DNA of 64,000 nt from Micrasema longulum (taxonomy: Eukaryota > Arthropoda > Insecta > Trichoptera > Brachycentridae). This document shows positions 14,701 to 23,390 of this stretch, in pieces (position 1 is the first letter of the stretch; each line of letters starts with the position of its first letter). The DNA is taken from the NCBI GenBank assembly GCA_022494885.1, contig JAGVSM010005044.1, positions 1 through 64,000 of the forward strand, in the 5' to 3' direction. A program made the translations under genes and the position numbers. The notes under the pieces are model-generated. The model was given only the letters and a program-made list of their open reading frames with translations, did no database searches and was not told where the DNA came from.

Positions 14701-17700
14701 TTCTGTCGAGATGCTCTTGGTCTCTAAAATAAAGATTTGACCAACTGTTATATTCCCATTTATTTCAACAGAGAGGGAAAACATTTTAGGGAAGGAAGTG
14801 TGGAATATTTCCTTGATAGAATCCAATAATTGTAATGTTTTCTATTCATTGAGACTTTTTAACGATATTGACCCCTTGACCCCTTAACTCAGCTGTAAAA
14901 CGGCTAATTTAGATTACTATAGAAATGCATAAAATGGTTCATAAATTTATGACGACAATTAACCGATGGTGCAGTTATGAATTATTTGTCTTAACCGCAC
15001 AAAATGTTTATAAAATATATTTCAGTCATTAAAAAAAACTTTTCTTTTTGGTATATTTTGTTGCTTATTTACATTATGCAATATTATCATCTTGTAAGAA
15101 AAAAAAATTTTTTTCATTGCAACACAGAGGGAAAAATTTTTTGAGAAGGGAATATAGAAGTCTAGGTATTTCACTTATGTTCAAAAAAACGGATCTAAGA
15201 GTTGAGGAGATGTGGATGTTCAAACATAGGCAGAATGATGAATGTTACATGGTTATAAAATAGCAACTTAAACCAGCCAGTGATAGGTCATAAGCCTGCA
15301 AATGCCTAGACTTCTACATTCCCTTCTTGAAATTGTTTTCCCTCTCTGTTGCAACAAATTATGGTCTAAATAACTTTCCAGGGAGGAAATCCAGTATGTC
15401 TACAAACATTTGGACATACTCGAAAAAATGGTAAAAAAAATTATTAAAATGTTTTCATACGTTGCCTTGTTGATAAAATATTTAGTCAAATGTATCCCAC
15501 TAAATAAAGGTTTGCTTCTCAAAAATCTACAGATGTAGAAATTGAGCAAACATGAATGTTCAAACATAGGCAAAACGGTAAAGGTTAAAGTAGGGAAAGT
15601 GATCACTGAAACCAGCCAATGACAGGTCATTTTCTTCATTAAAATATCCTCTATCTCTGTTATATTTATTTATTTGACACTTTATATACATATACATATA
15701 AGGGCGGGCATATTGTCTTAAGGCAATTTCTTCCTACCTACCCAAACCGTTCAGTTTGAGAAAATTATAAATACATGGACATATTGAATCTTACAATTTT
15801 ATACAAAAATTACAAACAAAGAATATCAAAATAAAAATATATATGAAAAAAAAAATTAACAGTATACTATGAAGAGAGGAGAGGGGATGGAAAGGAAAGA
15901 AGAAGTATAAAGGAACAATTTAAATATTTAGATAGTGACATTTCAATCTTGACTTAAATGTTAATAAAGAAGGGGCGTCTCTAACATTAGTGGGTAGATT
16001 ATTATATGTTAATAAAAAAAAGCTTAACATATTACAACAGAAATGAAAAAAAGGCTTTTAATTTTTTTTTAACGGAAAAAAAACAATAATTCTGCTGAGA
16101 TTAAAAATATAGTAGAAATAGTATTACGACACGGATGTTCTATGATATTTTAATTAGGTTGACAAGTCAGAGTTTGTAGTCTTCAAGGAACAATAAAGTG
16201 AATTTATTATTATTTAAATTTTACGTGGTCGACGAGTCATTTGAAATAGGTCGACATTATATTTAATTTATTAAAAACTAGCTGACCCGACAGACGTTGT
16301 CCTGACCGAATGTTAGCTTGCCTTGGAAAAAGACTTTTTATTGATAAGAAGGTACCTAGGTACTTTCTAAAACCAAAAATTAATAATATTCAAATATTAA
16401 ATTTAAGCAGGTACTTGTTTATGGTTGAATTCCAAGACATAAAATAAATATTCTTTCAAATATGATATTCTTTTTGCAAACGTCAAACTCCAGTTTTCTC
16501 ACCAACAAAGGAGTGTACTTATGTGGGAATACGATTTTTTTAAATGTATTGAATTTAATATTATTTTAGTTTTACCAAAAATCCAGTAAAAAGAAATATA
16601 TGGGTTGAAATTGTAAGGAATTTAAGGAAAGAATCTGATTGAGATCCACGAAAAACAAATTTTGTTTGTAAACATTCAAAAACAAACTTTTTTTACACAC
16701 AAAAAACCTATTTCTTTCCATTCTTAAATACATTCTCCTGGAATGCAACCTCCTTGAACGAAAGATCGATGAATAAAACAGTTATGCTCTTTCCTTTTTT
16801 TTACAAATTAGATTGAAGATTTTAATCTACAAACACGCACAGCGCAAAGATCTACATTACTCTGAAAACCGCACGTAAATCGGTTGAGCCGTTTAGAAAG
16901 AGTTCAGTGACATCACACGTACAGAGGAATTATATATATAAAGATTGAACAGAGATTTACAATTAATGTACTCCGTCAAGTGTAAAATGATTCGGGCAAT
17001 ATTAATATTTAAAAATATTATACCTTGACATAATAATCACGCTTATAACAGCAGTAATAATTTAACCGCTTACACAGTATGAAGTGACTATGTAATAAAA
17101 GGTTTTTAGTTCTAGTCACACTATTAAAAATAAAATAACTAATTATCTCCGTAGATTGCAATCGCAAGAATATGCAGTTAATTTTATAACTAAAATGTTG
17201 TATACTTTACAAGTTTAATGACATTTAATTAAGTAATTGGTTTTCATATTGTGTAACTAGAAGTCATTGTACTTACTTGGTCTTACGGATCAAGGATTTG
17301 TACTTTGTTTGTTGGGTACGCAGTTATTATTTTATTAATTTAACTACTTGTAAATATGTTACAATACATAAACGATAGCCTTACATAAATGAGTTTTTTT
17401 GTACAATATCATGATCTTAAAAATATGCATTATTTAGACATGCATACATTGAATTAAAAGAACAAGCGAGATGAATCTGTAAATTTAACAGTAGAGATAA
17501 AACACACATACACACACTCATCGAGTATTATAAAATAATTTTGAAAAAAAAAATGTTAAAGCCAACATGAACATGATCACAATACTAGAAAAAGGGTAAA
17601 CACCAGACTCCCATTTAGAAAAAATAAGATTGTCAAAAAACATTATGTGGTAAAAAACATTAAAAAAAGAACAAAATTCCAAACTGAAGGTTAAAAAATA

Positions 17701-19461
17701 TGTTTTGAACAACTTATAAATGGAACATATGTATGCACATTATTATTTTTAGAGCACATACAAAAATATGTTTATATGTGCCCTATTTCAAGATTCAAAA
17801 TAAAAATATCTACACATATACAAACCCTCGTACATAATAAAATTTAATGATTTTGATAAAATTATCAATAAAAACTCTTTGGTTTAGTTTTTCTTCATTT
17901 AAATTTTTATCAAAATAAAACTTTGTTATTAGTGTTAACAATTTTATTGTTTTACAAGAACAATACTACAGTTTTGGGAGAACACTTCTCCCATCGACGG
18001 GTGATGTAAAATTAAGATTAGTTTTATATTACCCGTCGATGGGAGGAGTGCTCTCCCAAAACTGTAGGAGTGTTCTTGTAAAATAATAAAATTGTGCATC
18101 ACTAATAACAAAGTGGTTTTTTTTTCATAATAATGTATAATTATTATTATGAAAAAATATTATATCATTACTTCATTCCAACGAGCGCTTTTGCTTAAGT
18201 AAATTAATCAAAATTTTTTTTTCATGTTTTTGATATTAATTATATTTCATAGGAGGTTGAAAGATAATGAGTAAATACATCATTAGAGGACAAAGAGCAT
18301 TAATTCAAATACATCCGGTTTGCAAAATAGTTAATTTTTAGGAAAATATGTTTCTGGACAGAAATTGAGATTAGGTAATATTTATGATTCAAACGGGGGG
18401 AAAGATCATATTTACAAATTTCAATAGAGATGAAGAACATTTTAGAGAAGAGTGTATAGAAGCCAAGGCATCAATAGGGCTTATGACCCGTCATTTACTG
18501 GTTTAAGTGGCCATTTTACACACTATGTAACATTCACCATTCTGCCTATATTTTAACTATTAATTTCTTCATCCGTTGATGTTTGTGAAGTTAAAGACCT
18601 AAAACTTTTATTTATGTGGGTGAGATTCAACTGATTAAATTATTTCACCTACATACTAGGCAACGACGCATTTTTTTTCAAATTTCTATGCTTCTTCATG
18701 GACCAAGTGGATTTATCATCTCTATGATACTATGCTAATATTAACATCTCCCTAGGAATTTGATTCCAATCCTTGTCTACAATAATTTAGACAAGCTCAA
18801 AATATTGTTGAAAGAATGGAGATTACAACGTAACCGCGTGGTAAATACGCATTTTAAAGTCTTTGCATCTATACCTACGGTAAGATTTTTCTAGTGCTGT
18901 GGGTGGTGTCCGCATATTGAGAAATGCCGTTTTTGTGACCAACACTATTTTCAAAAGGTGATTAATACAGTGTTTAATAAAAAAGCGGCCTGCCTTTTTT
19001 AGCAGAACATAGAATTGACTCAACTGTATCCGATAACACATCTCTTTTATTTTTTAATTGGGGACAGGCTGCTTTCTGCATAACTACGTTTAATTAACAG
19101 TCTTAAAAATGCCTACTTAGGCGAAAGCGCTCGTTGTGCGTTAAGAAAATGAAATAATATTAAAATAAATCAACGGTTTTCTATTGATAATTTTATCCAA
19201 ATCATTAACTCTGGAGTTTTATCAAGAAAAACCTTCAAGAAACATTTATAATTTCATTCAATAATAATTTACCTCTTGCAACAAATGTCAATCGTCCCTT
19301 TAATTTTAAATGATTTTAAGTCAAATTGTTTACTTACAACAGTTGAATATGAAATTTGATTCCTAGCAATATCATCTTGTGCTGGTTTACATAAAGCTTC
19401 GTTTGATAATATAAAGATATACAAAAGGCATCCTAAAATTGCGACCTTCATTGTTGAAAAT
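2646..19461 (-). CDS. Multi-exon gene for a secreted, glycine-rich modular protein (3' end not found)
   Basis: Unrecognised host gene, assembled by hand from eight confident coding exons and one doubtful one. The protein opens with a signal peptide (MKVAILGCLLYIFILSNEALC), so it probably enters the secretory pathway. A charged region with RQNRQQ, DSSEYDD and GGGGRKD follows, then a Lys/Gln/Ser/Glu-rich linker, then a series of short units such as EGGQSDLGSLL, GEGFDLNAVVEAA and GDGMQNIGIKIG. About 310 residues are visible with no cysteines after the signal region and no stop codon in the last exon seen. Every confident exon starts and ends in phase 0, so any one could be skipped without a frameshift. 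Introns range from 110 bp to about 6 kb and the large ones hold repeats. Seen: splice sites, frames, signal peptide. Inferred: one transcript, secretion, exon-duplication origin. A structural, cuticle, silk or secretion-type protein is possible, but nothing in the sequence proves it. Confidence 0.72.
2990..3120 (+). repeat. Palindromic Penelope-LTR-like unit, partial
   Basis: Shares with 57150-57345 the start aatatttaaaacatttactttg (weak) and, inverted, the segment ggtagacatagaaaagtcg and tggttatatacaaat. The ribozyme-like 5' half is missing. Lies within an intron of the modular gene. Confidence 0.5.
4228..4308 (-). CDS. Coding exon: repeat unit GDGMQNIG
   Basis: 27 codons: GDGMQNIGIKIGTYITTALG then AITGGGA. 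Acceptor atttaattaag, donor GCG|gtaata, phase 0-0. The acceptor has a weak pyrimidine tract, so this exon is slightly less certain than the others. Confidence 0.68.
4835..4995 (+). repeat. Dispersed repeat with GGCGAAAGCGCTCG motif
   Basis: Contains GCCTGCTTAGGCGAAAGCGC and, downstream, ggagttttatcaagaaa. A second copy is at 19095-19255 and an inverted short piece at 18172-18215. The motif has a small stem (GCC...GGC) before GAAA, reminiscent of a degenerate hammerhead core as found in Penelope-like elements. Confidence 0.55.
5118..5255 (-). repeat. SINE fragment (3' body)
   Basis: Matches the SINE body at 30845-31028: TGCATTGGTACTCCAAGCC, GTATCTTGATCATTTTTGTT and AGTCTTACGCTTTACG in the same order. 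The tRNA-like head is missing. Intronic. Confidence 0.65.
5332..5397 (-). CDS. Coding exon: repeat unit GEGFDLN
   Basis: 22 codons: GEGFDLNAVVEAAVSLLAGI then LA. Acceptor aatttttag, donor GCC|gtgagt, phase 0-0. It lies just above the decayed SINE at 5118-5255. Confidence 0.74.
6933..7001 (-). CDS. Coding exon: repeat unit EGGQSDLG
   Basis: 23 codons: EGGQSDLGSLLTVVGSIVGN then LSG. Acceptor ttcttatag, donor GGG|gtaagt, phase 0-0. The end (VGNLSG then GT) matches the end of the exon at 7520 (FAGLSG), suggesting the two arose by duplication. Confidence 0.76.
7520..7744 (-). CDS. Coding exon: Lys/Gln/Ser/Glu linker plus glycine unit
   Basis: 75 codons, acceptor cccgtggcag, donor GGG|gtaatt, phase 0-0. 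Starts LIQDIQRGINASKIAQLKRQ, followed by KQASSSEENKSQ, repeats of (S/N)xELN (SSEELNSQELNESQNSEEE), then PPGGGDGMGGGILGLFAGLSG. The first 40 residues look like an amphipathic or coiled segment, the end is a glycine-rich hydrophobic unit like the neighbouring exons. Reading upstream of the acceptor gives an ATG in frame (7759), but a clean acceptor lies between, so that ATG is probably intronic. Confidence 0.78.
8190..8225 (-). CDS. Possible 12-codon exon with a non-canonical acceptor
   Basis: The sequence reads LEGFDMNKSIPK and ends CCCAAG|gtaagt, a good donor in phase 0. GAAGGATTCGATATGAAT closely matches GAAGGATTTGATCTGAAT at the start of the exon at 5332, which supports shared origin. The two bases before the in-phase start read AA, not AG. 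The nearby AG at 8219-8220 would give a 29-nt exon out of phase. So this is either an exon with a broken acceptor, an alternative first exon starting at ATG 8210-8208 (MNKSIPK), or one joined to an unseen phase-1 exon. Confidence 0.45.
8665..8850 (+). repeat. FB1 dispersed repeat, single arm
   Basis: One arm of the FB1 family: caacagagatgcagaacatt, agtctaggcatctacaggg, cttatgacctgtcaatagct, acactgtgtaacattcac. Diverged from other copies. It lies just upstream of the doubtful exon at 8190-8225. Confidence 0.75.
9540..9790 (+). repeat. Palindromic Penelope-LTR-like unit
   Basis: Begins atttgaaacactaaatttgtg like 22760 and 57160. The two arms are inverted: tccaccggattcaaaacc on the left and gctttgaaatcggtcgg on the right, followed by taaaatagtggttaaaaac. 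A spacer of about 70 bp separates them. Confidence 0.55.
9800..10365. repeat. FB1 fold-back repeat, near-complete
   Basis: Best example of FB1 structure. The left arm runs 9868-10012 from gttgcaacagagagcgaaaa to atattttaacatccac. The right arm is its inverse, from tggatgttcaaacataggc (about 10200) to ttctccctctgttgtaaaaa (10355). The middle (10020-10195) holds accacctggtaaaaaaagaa, the FB1 internal segment. A GT repeat has expanded inside the right arm (10236-10255). Confidence 0.8.
11388..11490 (+). repeat. tRNA-derived SINE head
   Basis: Contains an A-box-like taatggctaaatcacttgac and a clear B box GGTTCGATTCC, followed by cggtaagaacacacg. Same subfamily as the inverted head at 21636-21715. 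Not a functional tRNA gene: acceptor stem and cloverleaf do not close. Confidence 0.65.
11780..12000 (+). pseudogene. mariner transposase N-terminal remnant
   Basis: After one frame change the sequence reads FAFNRGNKAVNDSRDIGAA then stop and GENA, the first helix-turn-helix region of mariner transposases (mellifera-type: FxFxRGxxAxxAxRxI). It matches the copy at 19900-20150 (FAFNRGNKAAKVARNI). Frameshifts and a stop make it dead; DDD catalytic domain absent. Confidence 0.6.
12366..12431 (-). other. Possible small exon or ORF start (MVAEGKKRTRRQAEQ)
   Basis: On the minus strand ATG begins a basic 23-codon frame MVAEGKKRTRRQAEQ then VVQARKSIIS and stop. A GT donor follows CAG in frame (CAG|gtagtg), and AG precedes the ATG. 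It lies in the 6-kb intron of the modular gene and is 45 nt, phase 0-0, if spliced. No similarity to the other exons. Could be a mobile-element relic. Confidence 0.25.
12723..13124. mobile_element. pogo/Tigger-type MITE
   Basis: 402-bp non-autonomous element. Left end CAGTAGACCTGCAATAATCC, right end (inverse) CAGTAGAACTCCAATTATCC, the signature of pogo/Tigger ends, flanked by TA on both sides as the superfamily requires. No transposase. A related copy is at 47497-47895. Confidence 0.82.
14302..14373 (-). CDS. Coding exon 3: glycine-rich unit
   Basis: 24 codons reading IKGGSGMGGIGGFISKMLGS then SSKP. Acceptor gtaattacag, donor CCG|gtaagt, phase 0-0. The intron to exon 2 is only 110 bp (14374-14483), typical of a short insect intron. 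Composition (Gly, Ser, Met, Ile, Leu) matches the end of exon 2 and the end of the exon at 7520. Confidence 0.78.
14484..14723 (-). CDS. Coding exon 2: charged region and first glycine/serine unit
   Basis: 80 codons, acceptor ctttattttag and donor ATG|gtaagt, phase 0-0. Begins RPRASRQNRQQIRILDSSEY, continues with DDVVMIGGGGRKDVELLD, an Asp/Glu/Pro stretch (EMDSGRGSHKEPDLPHTYPP) and ends GSGSPGFIGSILSSSSGSM. The basic RxxR stretch at the start could be a proprotein cleavage region; that is inference only. A second possible acceptor three bases downstream (exon start 14720) would shift the frame into a stop, which fixes the start. Confidence 0.78.
14767..14815 (+). repeat. FB1 fragment
   Basis: Short stretch tttcaacagagagggaaaac and ttagggaaggaa, the outer part of an FB1 arm, then unrelated sequence. 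Confidence 0.6.
15113..15632. repeat. FB1 fold-back repeats, rearranged
   Basis: A left arm (15113-15170) is joined to an inverted arm (15215-15350), then to the FB1 segment aggaaatccagtatgtctac and tttggacatactcga, then to a second inverted arm ending gccaatgacaggtcat at 15630. At least three arm segments in alternating orientation. Confidence 0.75.
15656..16015 (-). repeat. Probable LINE 3' UTR
   Basis: Begins with TTTATTTATTTGACAC, the inverse of an AAATA-type LINE tail, and contains a purine-rich block gaagagaggagaggggatgg similar to the blocks at 440-475 and 42810-42850. No coding frame found. Confidence 0.45.
16275..16950 (+). repeat. Unclassified interspersed repeat (CTAGCTGACCCGACAGACGT type)
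   Basis: Starts ctagctgacccgacagacgt and ends cggttgagccgtttagaaag ... cacgtacagaggaattatat and TATATAAAGAT. I recognise this start/end pair as a widespread arthropod repeat, but do not know its class with confidence. No open frame. Confidence 0.5.
17515..17820 (+). pseudogene. LINE 3' fragment, same family as 46313-46770
   Basis: Shares aacatgaacatgatcacaat, agactcccatttagaaaaa and the 3' UTR gagcacatacaaaaatatg ... tgtgccctatttcaagattc with the copy at 46490-46770. The frame is broken several times. Confidence 0.72.
17920..18114. mobile_element. 195-bp near-perfect hairpin MITE
   Basis: Ends ACTTTGTTATTAGTG and CACTAATAACAAAGT are inverses. The arms stay paired almost throughout: caatactacagttttgggag with ctcccaaaactgtaggagtg, and cccatcgacgggt with acccgtcgatggg. 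The loop is about 10-15 bp. A fragment of one end is at 40485-40512. Confidence 0.85.
18172..18215 (-). repeat. Inverted fragment of the GGCGAAAGCGCTCG repeat
   Basis: Reads ccaacgagcgcttttgctta, the inverse of the motif at 4860 and 19115. With the copy at 19095 it gives inverted ends about 0.9 kb apart. Confidence 0.5.
18420..18800 (+). repeat. FB1 arm with internal segment
   Basis: Runs from caatagagatgaagaacatt through gcttatgacccgtcatttac, atgtaacattcaccattctg and gttgatgtttgtgaagttaa to tgattccaatccttgtctac and ctcaaaatattgttgaa. One orientation only. Confidence 0.78.
18830..19065 (+). repeat. Unclassified repeat, inverted copy at 29370-29475
   Basis: Contains ggtaagatttttctagtgct and gaccaacactattttcaaaa with ggtgatta. 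The inverse of both segments, in the same order, occurs at 29370-29475. No frame recognised. Confidence 0.55.
19095..19255 (+). repeat. Dispersed repeat with GGCGAAAGCGCTCG motif
   Basis: Second copy of the repeat at 4835-4995: GCCTACTTAGGCGAAAGCGC, then, 100 bp on, ctctggagttttatcaagaa. It ends about 80 bp from the first coding exon's donor. Confidence 0.6.
19338..19451 (-). CDS. Coding exon 1: signal peptide and mature N-terminus
   Basis: 38 codons from ATG at 19451-19449. Hydrophobic core VAILGCLLYIFIL with likely cleavage after ALC, then KPAQDDIARNQISYSTV. The donor GTT|gtaagt at 19337 is near-perfect and leaves phase 0. Upstream, ten bases of 5' UTR (19452-19461) follow the strong acceptor ttctttcag, so a non-coding first exon lies further right. 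Reading past the donor gives 22 more residues (VSKQFDLKSFKIKG...) and a stop; I take that as intron. It is the only ATG with a signal peptide in frame. Confidence 0.8.
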
Positions 19462-19491
19462 CTGAAAGAAAAAAAGTAATCCTACATAAAT

Positions 19492-19645
19492 TCATCATCA
19501 TCATTCCCTTGCATAGGGCACTGCATTAGTTCACCAATCGCAGCGTATTTTTATCGTTTTTTTTATTGCATGAAGATAAGAAGATTAGTCTTACGCTTCA
19601 GGTACCAGTCCAGGGACTATGAAATATTTATCGTCCCTAATAATA
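19492..19645 (-). repeat. SINE fragment (3' body with ATG-repeat tail)
   Basis: On the minus strand it ends in an ATG-type tail (catcatcatcatt on plus). Body matches 30845-31028: gcatagggcactgcattagt, agtcttacgcttcaggtacc, gtccagggactatgaaatat. Head missing. It lies in the region just upstream of the modular gene's second exon boundary. Confidence 0.68.
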
Positions 19646-19896
19646 ATTTATAAACATAGATCCAAAAAATAATATATTAGCTGTTAAAATAGGTTAGGTT
19701 TATTTTTTCCAATTTAAAAATGAGCACTAAAAGTTTTGAAAAATGGTGAAAATTTGCTGTTCTACAAAACATTGTGTTTGCTTTTACGTTTCATATACTA
19801 TTTTACTTGACTTAAAAGCTAGGGTTTCCTAGAACAGCGGTGCCCGTATCTTAACGGCCGTAGTGAACAGTGATGCGGTGAACAGCCGTCGTAACG

Positions 19897-20155
19897 GTGA
19901 CTAGAGAGTGGTTTCCTAGGAAAACGGTGTTGTTTTCAACATTATATGTTATGATAAATGTTCAAATCAAAATCAAATCTGTACCTAAAAGAGTGTGGAC
20001 ATTATCCATTATTATTGAATGTCAAGTAGACGAAAGTGAGCATTTTCAACACCACTTTCTGTTCGCGTTCAATCGAGGGAATAAAGCTGCCAAAGTTGCT
20101 CGCAATATTTGGGTTTTATACGATGAAAATCCCATGAATTTTTTTTTGTAATTGT
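19897..20155 (+). pseudogene. mariner transposase N-terminal remnant
   Basis: Open for 84 codons. The end, ECQVDESEHFQHHFLFAFNR then GNKAAKVARNIWVLYDENPM, is the N-terminal DNA-binding start of mellifera-type mariner transposases. The frame stops soon after, the catalytic domain is missing, and the upstream 45 codons are not mariner-like. Confidence 0.65.
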
Positions 20156-20439
20156 ATCTGTTCTTGTTCTCTTTGTTTGGAAAAAGGGACATACAGCATT
20201 ATAATTGAATCGAATGGAAGTGAATTGGTATTTGAACAAAATTTTTCTATCGCGCTTTCGCTAATGCCTCCTCAATACTGTGCCAAATAGATAACTGCGC
20301 GTCGAACTGATTTTGCCTTACTAAAATTGACAGAATCGTGATTTCGCATTTCCGATTTTTTTTTTAAGAAAGAGTATCTGAATAAAATTTTCTGTGTCGG
20401 TATCTTTTGCATTTAACAAAATATCGTATTTGTTTAACG

Positions 20440-20582
20440 TCACCCAGTTCAAGCATCTAGTTCAAGCGCAGTCTCTTAAACCATCATTGCCGTAACACTC
20501 GCGCAACACAATTCACTATTTATTCGCTATGTGTCTTCTGGTAATCTCTAACTGGGGTAGGATCTCCAACCCTTAACAACCC
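20440..20582 (+). repeat. Partial LTR, family A
   Basis: Matches the 3' third of the LTR at 44946-45400: cgcagtctcttaaaccatca, cgcgcaacacaattcac, taactggggtagg, ccaacccttaacaac. No internal retroelement sequence next to it. Confidence 0.65.
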
Positions 20583-20589
20583 ATTCCTT

Positions 20590-20890
20590 AATATGTCTTA
20601 GGGATAGAATAAGAAATTAAAAACCAGGCGTCGAACCGAGTCATAGGTATCATGGATCGTACTGGACACTTGGCGAGATAAAATGATAAATGGACACCCA
20701 GAATAATGAAGTGGAGACCATAGACAAACAAAAGAGGTTATGGATGACCGCGAAATGATAAGTCTATGACATTGCCTCGATAGCCGGTAGAACGTGGATG
20801 ATAAAGGGGGTGATAGGAAGAAGTGAAGACTTTGGAAGAGGTCTTTATCCTGCAGTGAAGAGAACAAGGCTGAAGAAGAAGAAGAAACGT
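20590..20890 (+). pseudogene. LINE C-terminus (RTE-like), decayed
   Basis: Across frames one can read KWTPRIMKWRP, RGY, PRNDKSMTLPR and EEVKTLEEVFILQ then a stop, which resembles the common ending W..LEEAFI.Q of these LINEs. It finishes in a GAA-rich tail (gctgaagaagaagaagaaa). Confidence 0.55.
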
Positions 20891-21635
20891 CCGAAGACGG
20901 TAGATAAAACTGAGCGCTTTTAAGGAGTTTTAGATTCTACTAGCTCTCATAATGAACATGTTAAAAAAAAACAATAAGGGCACGCCAATTATAAATATCT
21001 TTAATGCGTAAAAAAATTATCTAGTATCATAATCCAGGGAGAAAATACAGGAATACTTTGTTTGAAAAAAGGTCAGACTGCGTTTGTTTTAAAGAAATAT
21101 AAATAACTGGGTCACGTGATCTTAAACAACGGTTATGTTCATTATAAAAGCACAGGTAATAAATAAAAAATGAACAAACAAATCATAATGTTGTTAATCA
21201 ATCTTACATACCAACAGAACTAGTTATTGGTTAACAAATTACCTAATGTAATAAGGTTAGTACCATGCTGTTTGATTTTGGTACACACACATAGTACATA
21301 TGTAACACAAGATGTTTATTGCTAACAATATTAACTCAAACATTTTTTTAAATACTAATCTATAGTCTTTAATCAGAAAAAAAAATGTTGATGAACTTAT
21401 GAATATTTTGTAAAAATTTATTTTATTTCTAATGTTAACAACTTAAGCCAATTATAACAATTACATGAATTCAAATTAATAAAAATATAAACTTCACAAC
21501 CTTAATTTTTCTATCCACATCCAATACGTGCATACGTCTCTGTACTGATACTACATTAGCAAATTATTTTTTTTTGCTCCATAAATAATTAAATTATAAC
21601 GCAATATGAGGCTTGAGAAAAATCACATATAATTT

Positions 21636-21865
21636 ATGTGTTCTTACCGGGAATCGAACCCAGAACCTTCCACGTGTGAGTCAAGCGTCTTAAACACTTC
21701 ACTACAAAGGTCACCATCATGATCATTATGACCATTATTGTGTTACAAGGAATAAAGTTTCAGGTGCTTGTCTAGGAGCTATGAAATATTTCACATCCAA
21801 CCTTCCAGGAATCAAACCTAGGACCACAAACGTGGTAGACGAATGTGCCAACCACTTCTCTTCGA
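21636..21865 (-). repeat. Two tRNA-derived SINE heads in tandem
   Basis: Head 1 (21636-21715) has the B box as gggaatcgaacccagaacc and matches the head at 11388-11490. Head 2 (about 21800-21865) has aggaatcaaacctaggacc, with SINE body and ATG-type tail (21716-21800) between them. Confidence 0.65.
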
Positions 21866-22744
21866 GGCAAACTTATCCAAACTCGATTAACATTTTCAGG
21901 ATTTTTACCTGAGAGTAGCTATCGAGTCAGACACACTCGTCCAGGGTTCTGATTTTATTTCATAATCCATCCGCCTGGACACAGAAAAACTTCACAAAGA
22001 TAACAAAAATTTAAGCAATTACAATAAAATAAGAATATGCAGCTAACTTATTCTGCATAAGACTTTAAGTTAAGTCATGCTCATCCTACAATGTATTAAG
22101 GGCAAAGCGATCCACGAAATGCAAGAAGATCAGACCTAACCTAAAGTATTTTAAATCCTACAAAGAATTTAATAATCTACACATGCTGGAAGATTTGAAA
22201 AACATTTTTTTTTTAATAATGACCCAAAAACCTGGTTACGTGATATCCTTAAAAAATTGATTAACACATTTTTAACAGATATAATCAGAGAGTAGGAGGT
22301 GAAAGCAAAACTGATGCCGAAACTTTATTCGGGATGTGTCCCAGACAGACGCAGACGGTGGAATGAAAATCGACTCCTTGCAAAAAACCTTAGCGATAAT
22401 TTCAAATCCACAACGGGACTGTCCTTGACACTCCATCTCCCATACTTTAAATATTTTAATTTTTGTATTTGACTTATTAATTAGCTCACCGTGTCACCAG
22501 ATCATTAACTGCACAAAAAAACAAACAACTTAACGGCAATTCTAAGATATATACAACAATACTAACAATAGATACATTTTTACAACTGCTTTATAGCCTC
22601 GTATAGGCGTGTGTTGTTAAGTAATTTGAAGTAACATCCTGCCTTGGAAATATTACATATGGAGTTATTTTAGTAAAAATACAGGGGGTTATTTCCACAT
22701 AGAAACGTGAAGGATGAATGGATGAAGAAATATTAGTAAAATCG

Positions 22745-22990
22745 ATATGTGTTTTATATAAATATTATATTTGAAGCACTAACTTTATGGTTATTCATTG
22801 TAAAAAAATAAATAAAACCATTTTTTTAACCACTATTTTTTTTTTCCACCGACTGGTTTTGAAGCTAACAACTTAATTAATTAGTTACTGAAACCTTGAC
22901 AAAGAAGCTTGTTTGCTTTGAAACCGGGCGGTGGAAAAAAATAATTAGTGGTTAAAAACAAAGTTATTTTATTTTGCCATATATATTTAT
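22745..22990 (+). repeat. Palindromic Penelope-LTR-like unit with hammerhead-like core
   Basis: Starts atatttgaagcactaacttt; left arm ttaaccactatttttt and tccaccgactggttttgaag; right arm gctttgaaaccgggcggtgg and tagtggttaaaaac. Between them lies CTTGACAAAGAAGCTTG and TTTGCTTTGAAACC: a short stem AAGC/GCTT set between UGACAAA and GAAA. Confidence 0.6.
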
Positions 22991-23239
22991 TCAAATCTTC
23001 AAGTACAAAGAATAAGTACTTCGGCAACTAACTGCTAAAAGCAATACCTTTCAACCGAATGGAAAACAGACTGCTCCAAAGAATAGTTGAGCTAAAGTAG
23101 TACTAATAAATAAAAATATGTATCAATAGCTCCATACATGAAAAAAACCTAATTAATTGAAAATAACTGGGGTTTTTTTAATATGGAGATACGTCTTGCA
23201 CATATTAACTAAAATAAATATACTTTTTTTTTCATTTTC

Positions 23240-23310
23240 AGCCTGTCAACAAACATTTGGATATGCTCAAAATATTGTTGATTAAAAGTATTTTCATCGG
23301 TAACCTATAA
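23240..23310 (-). repeat. FB1 internal fragment
   Basis: Reads gcctgtcaacaaacatttgg and atatgctcaaaatattgttg, the inverse of the FB1 segment caatgttttgagtatgtcc. Confidence 0.55.
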
Positions 23311-23390
23311 TTAAACATGTTTTGAATAAGAAAACAGGCAAAAATACACATTTTTTTAGAGAAAATTTGCTTTATCTTTTTATTTATAGA

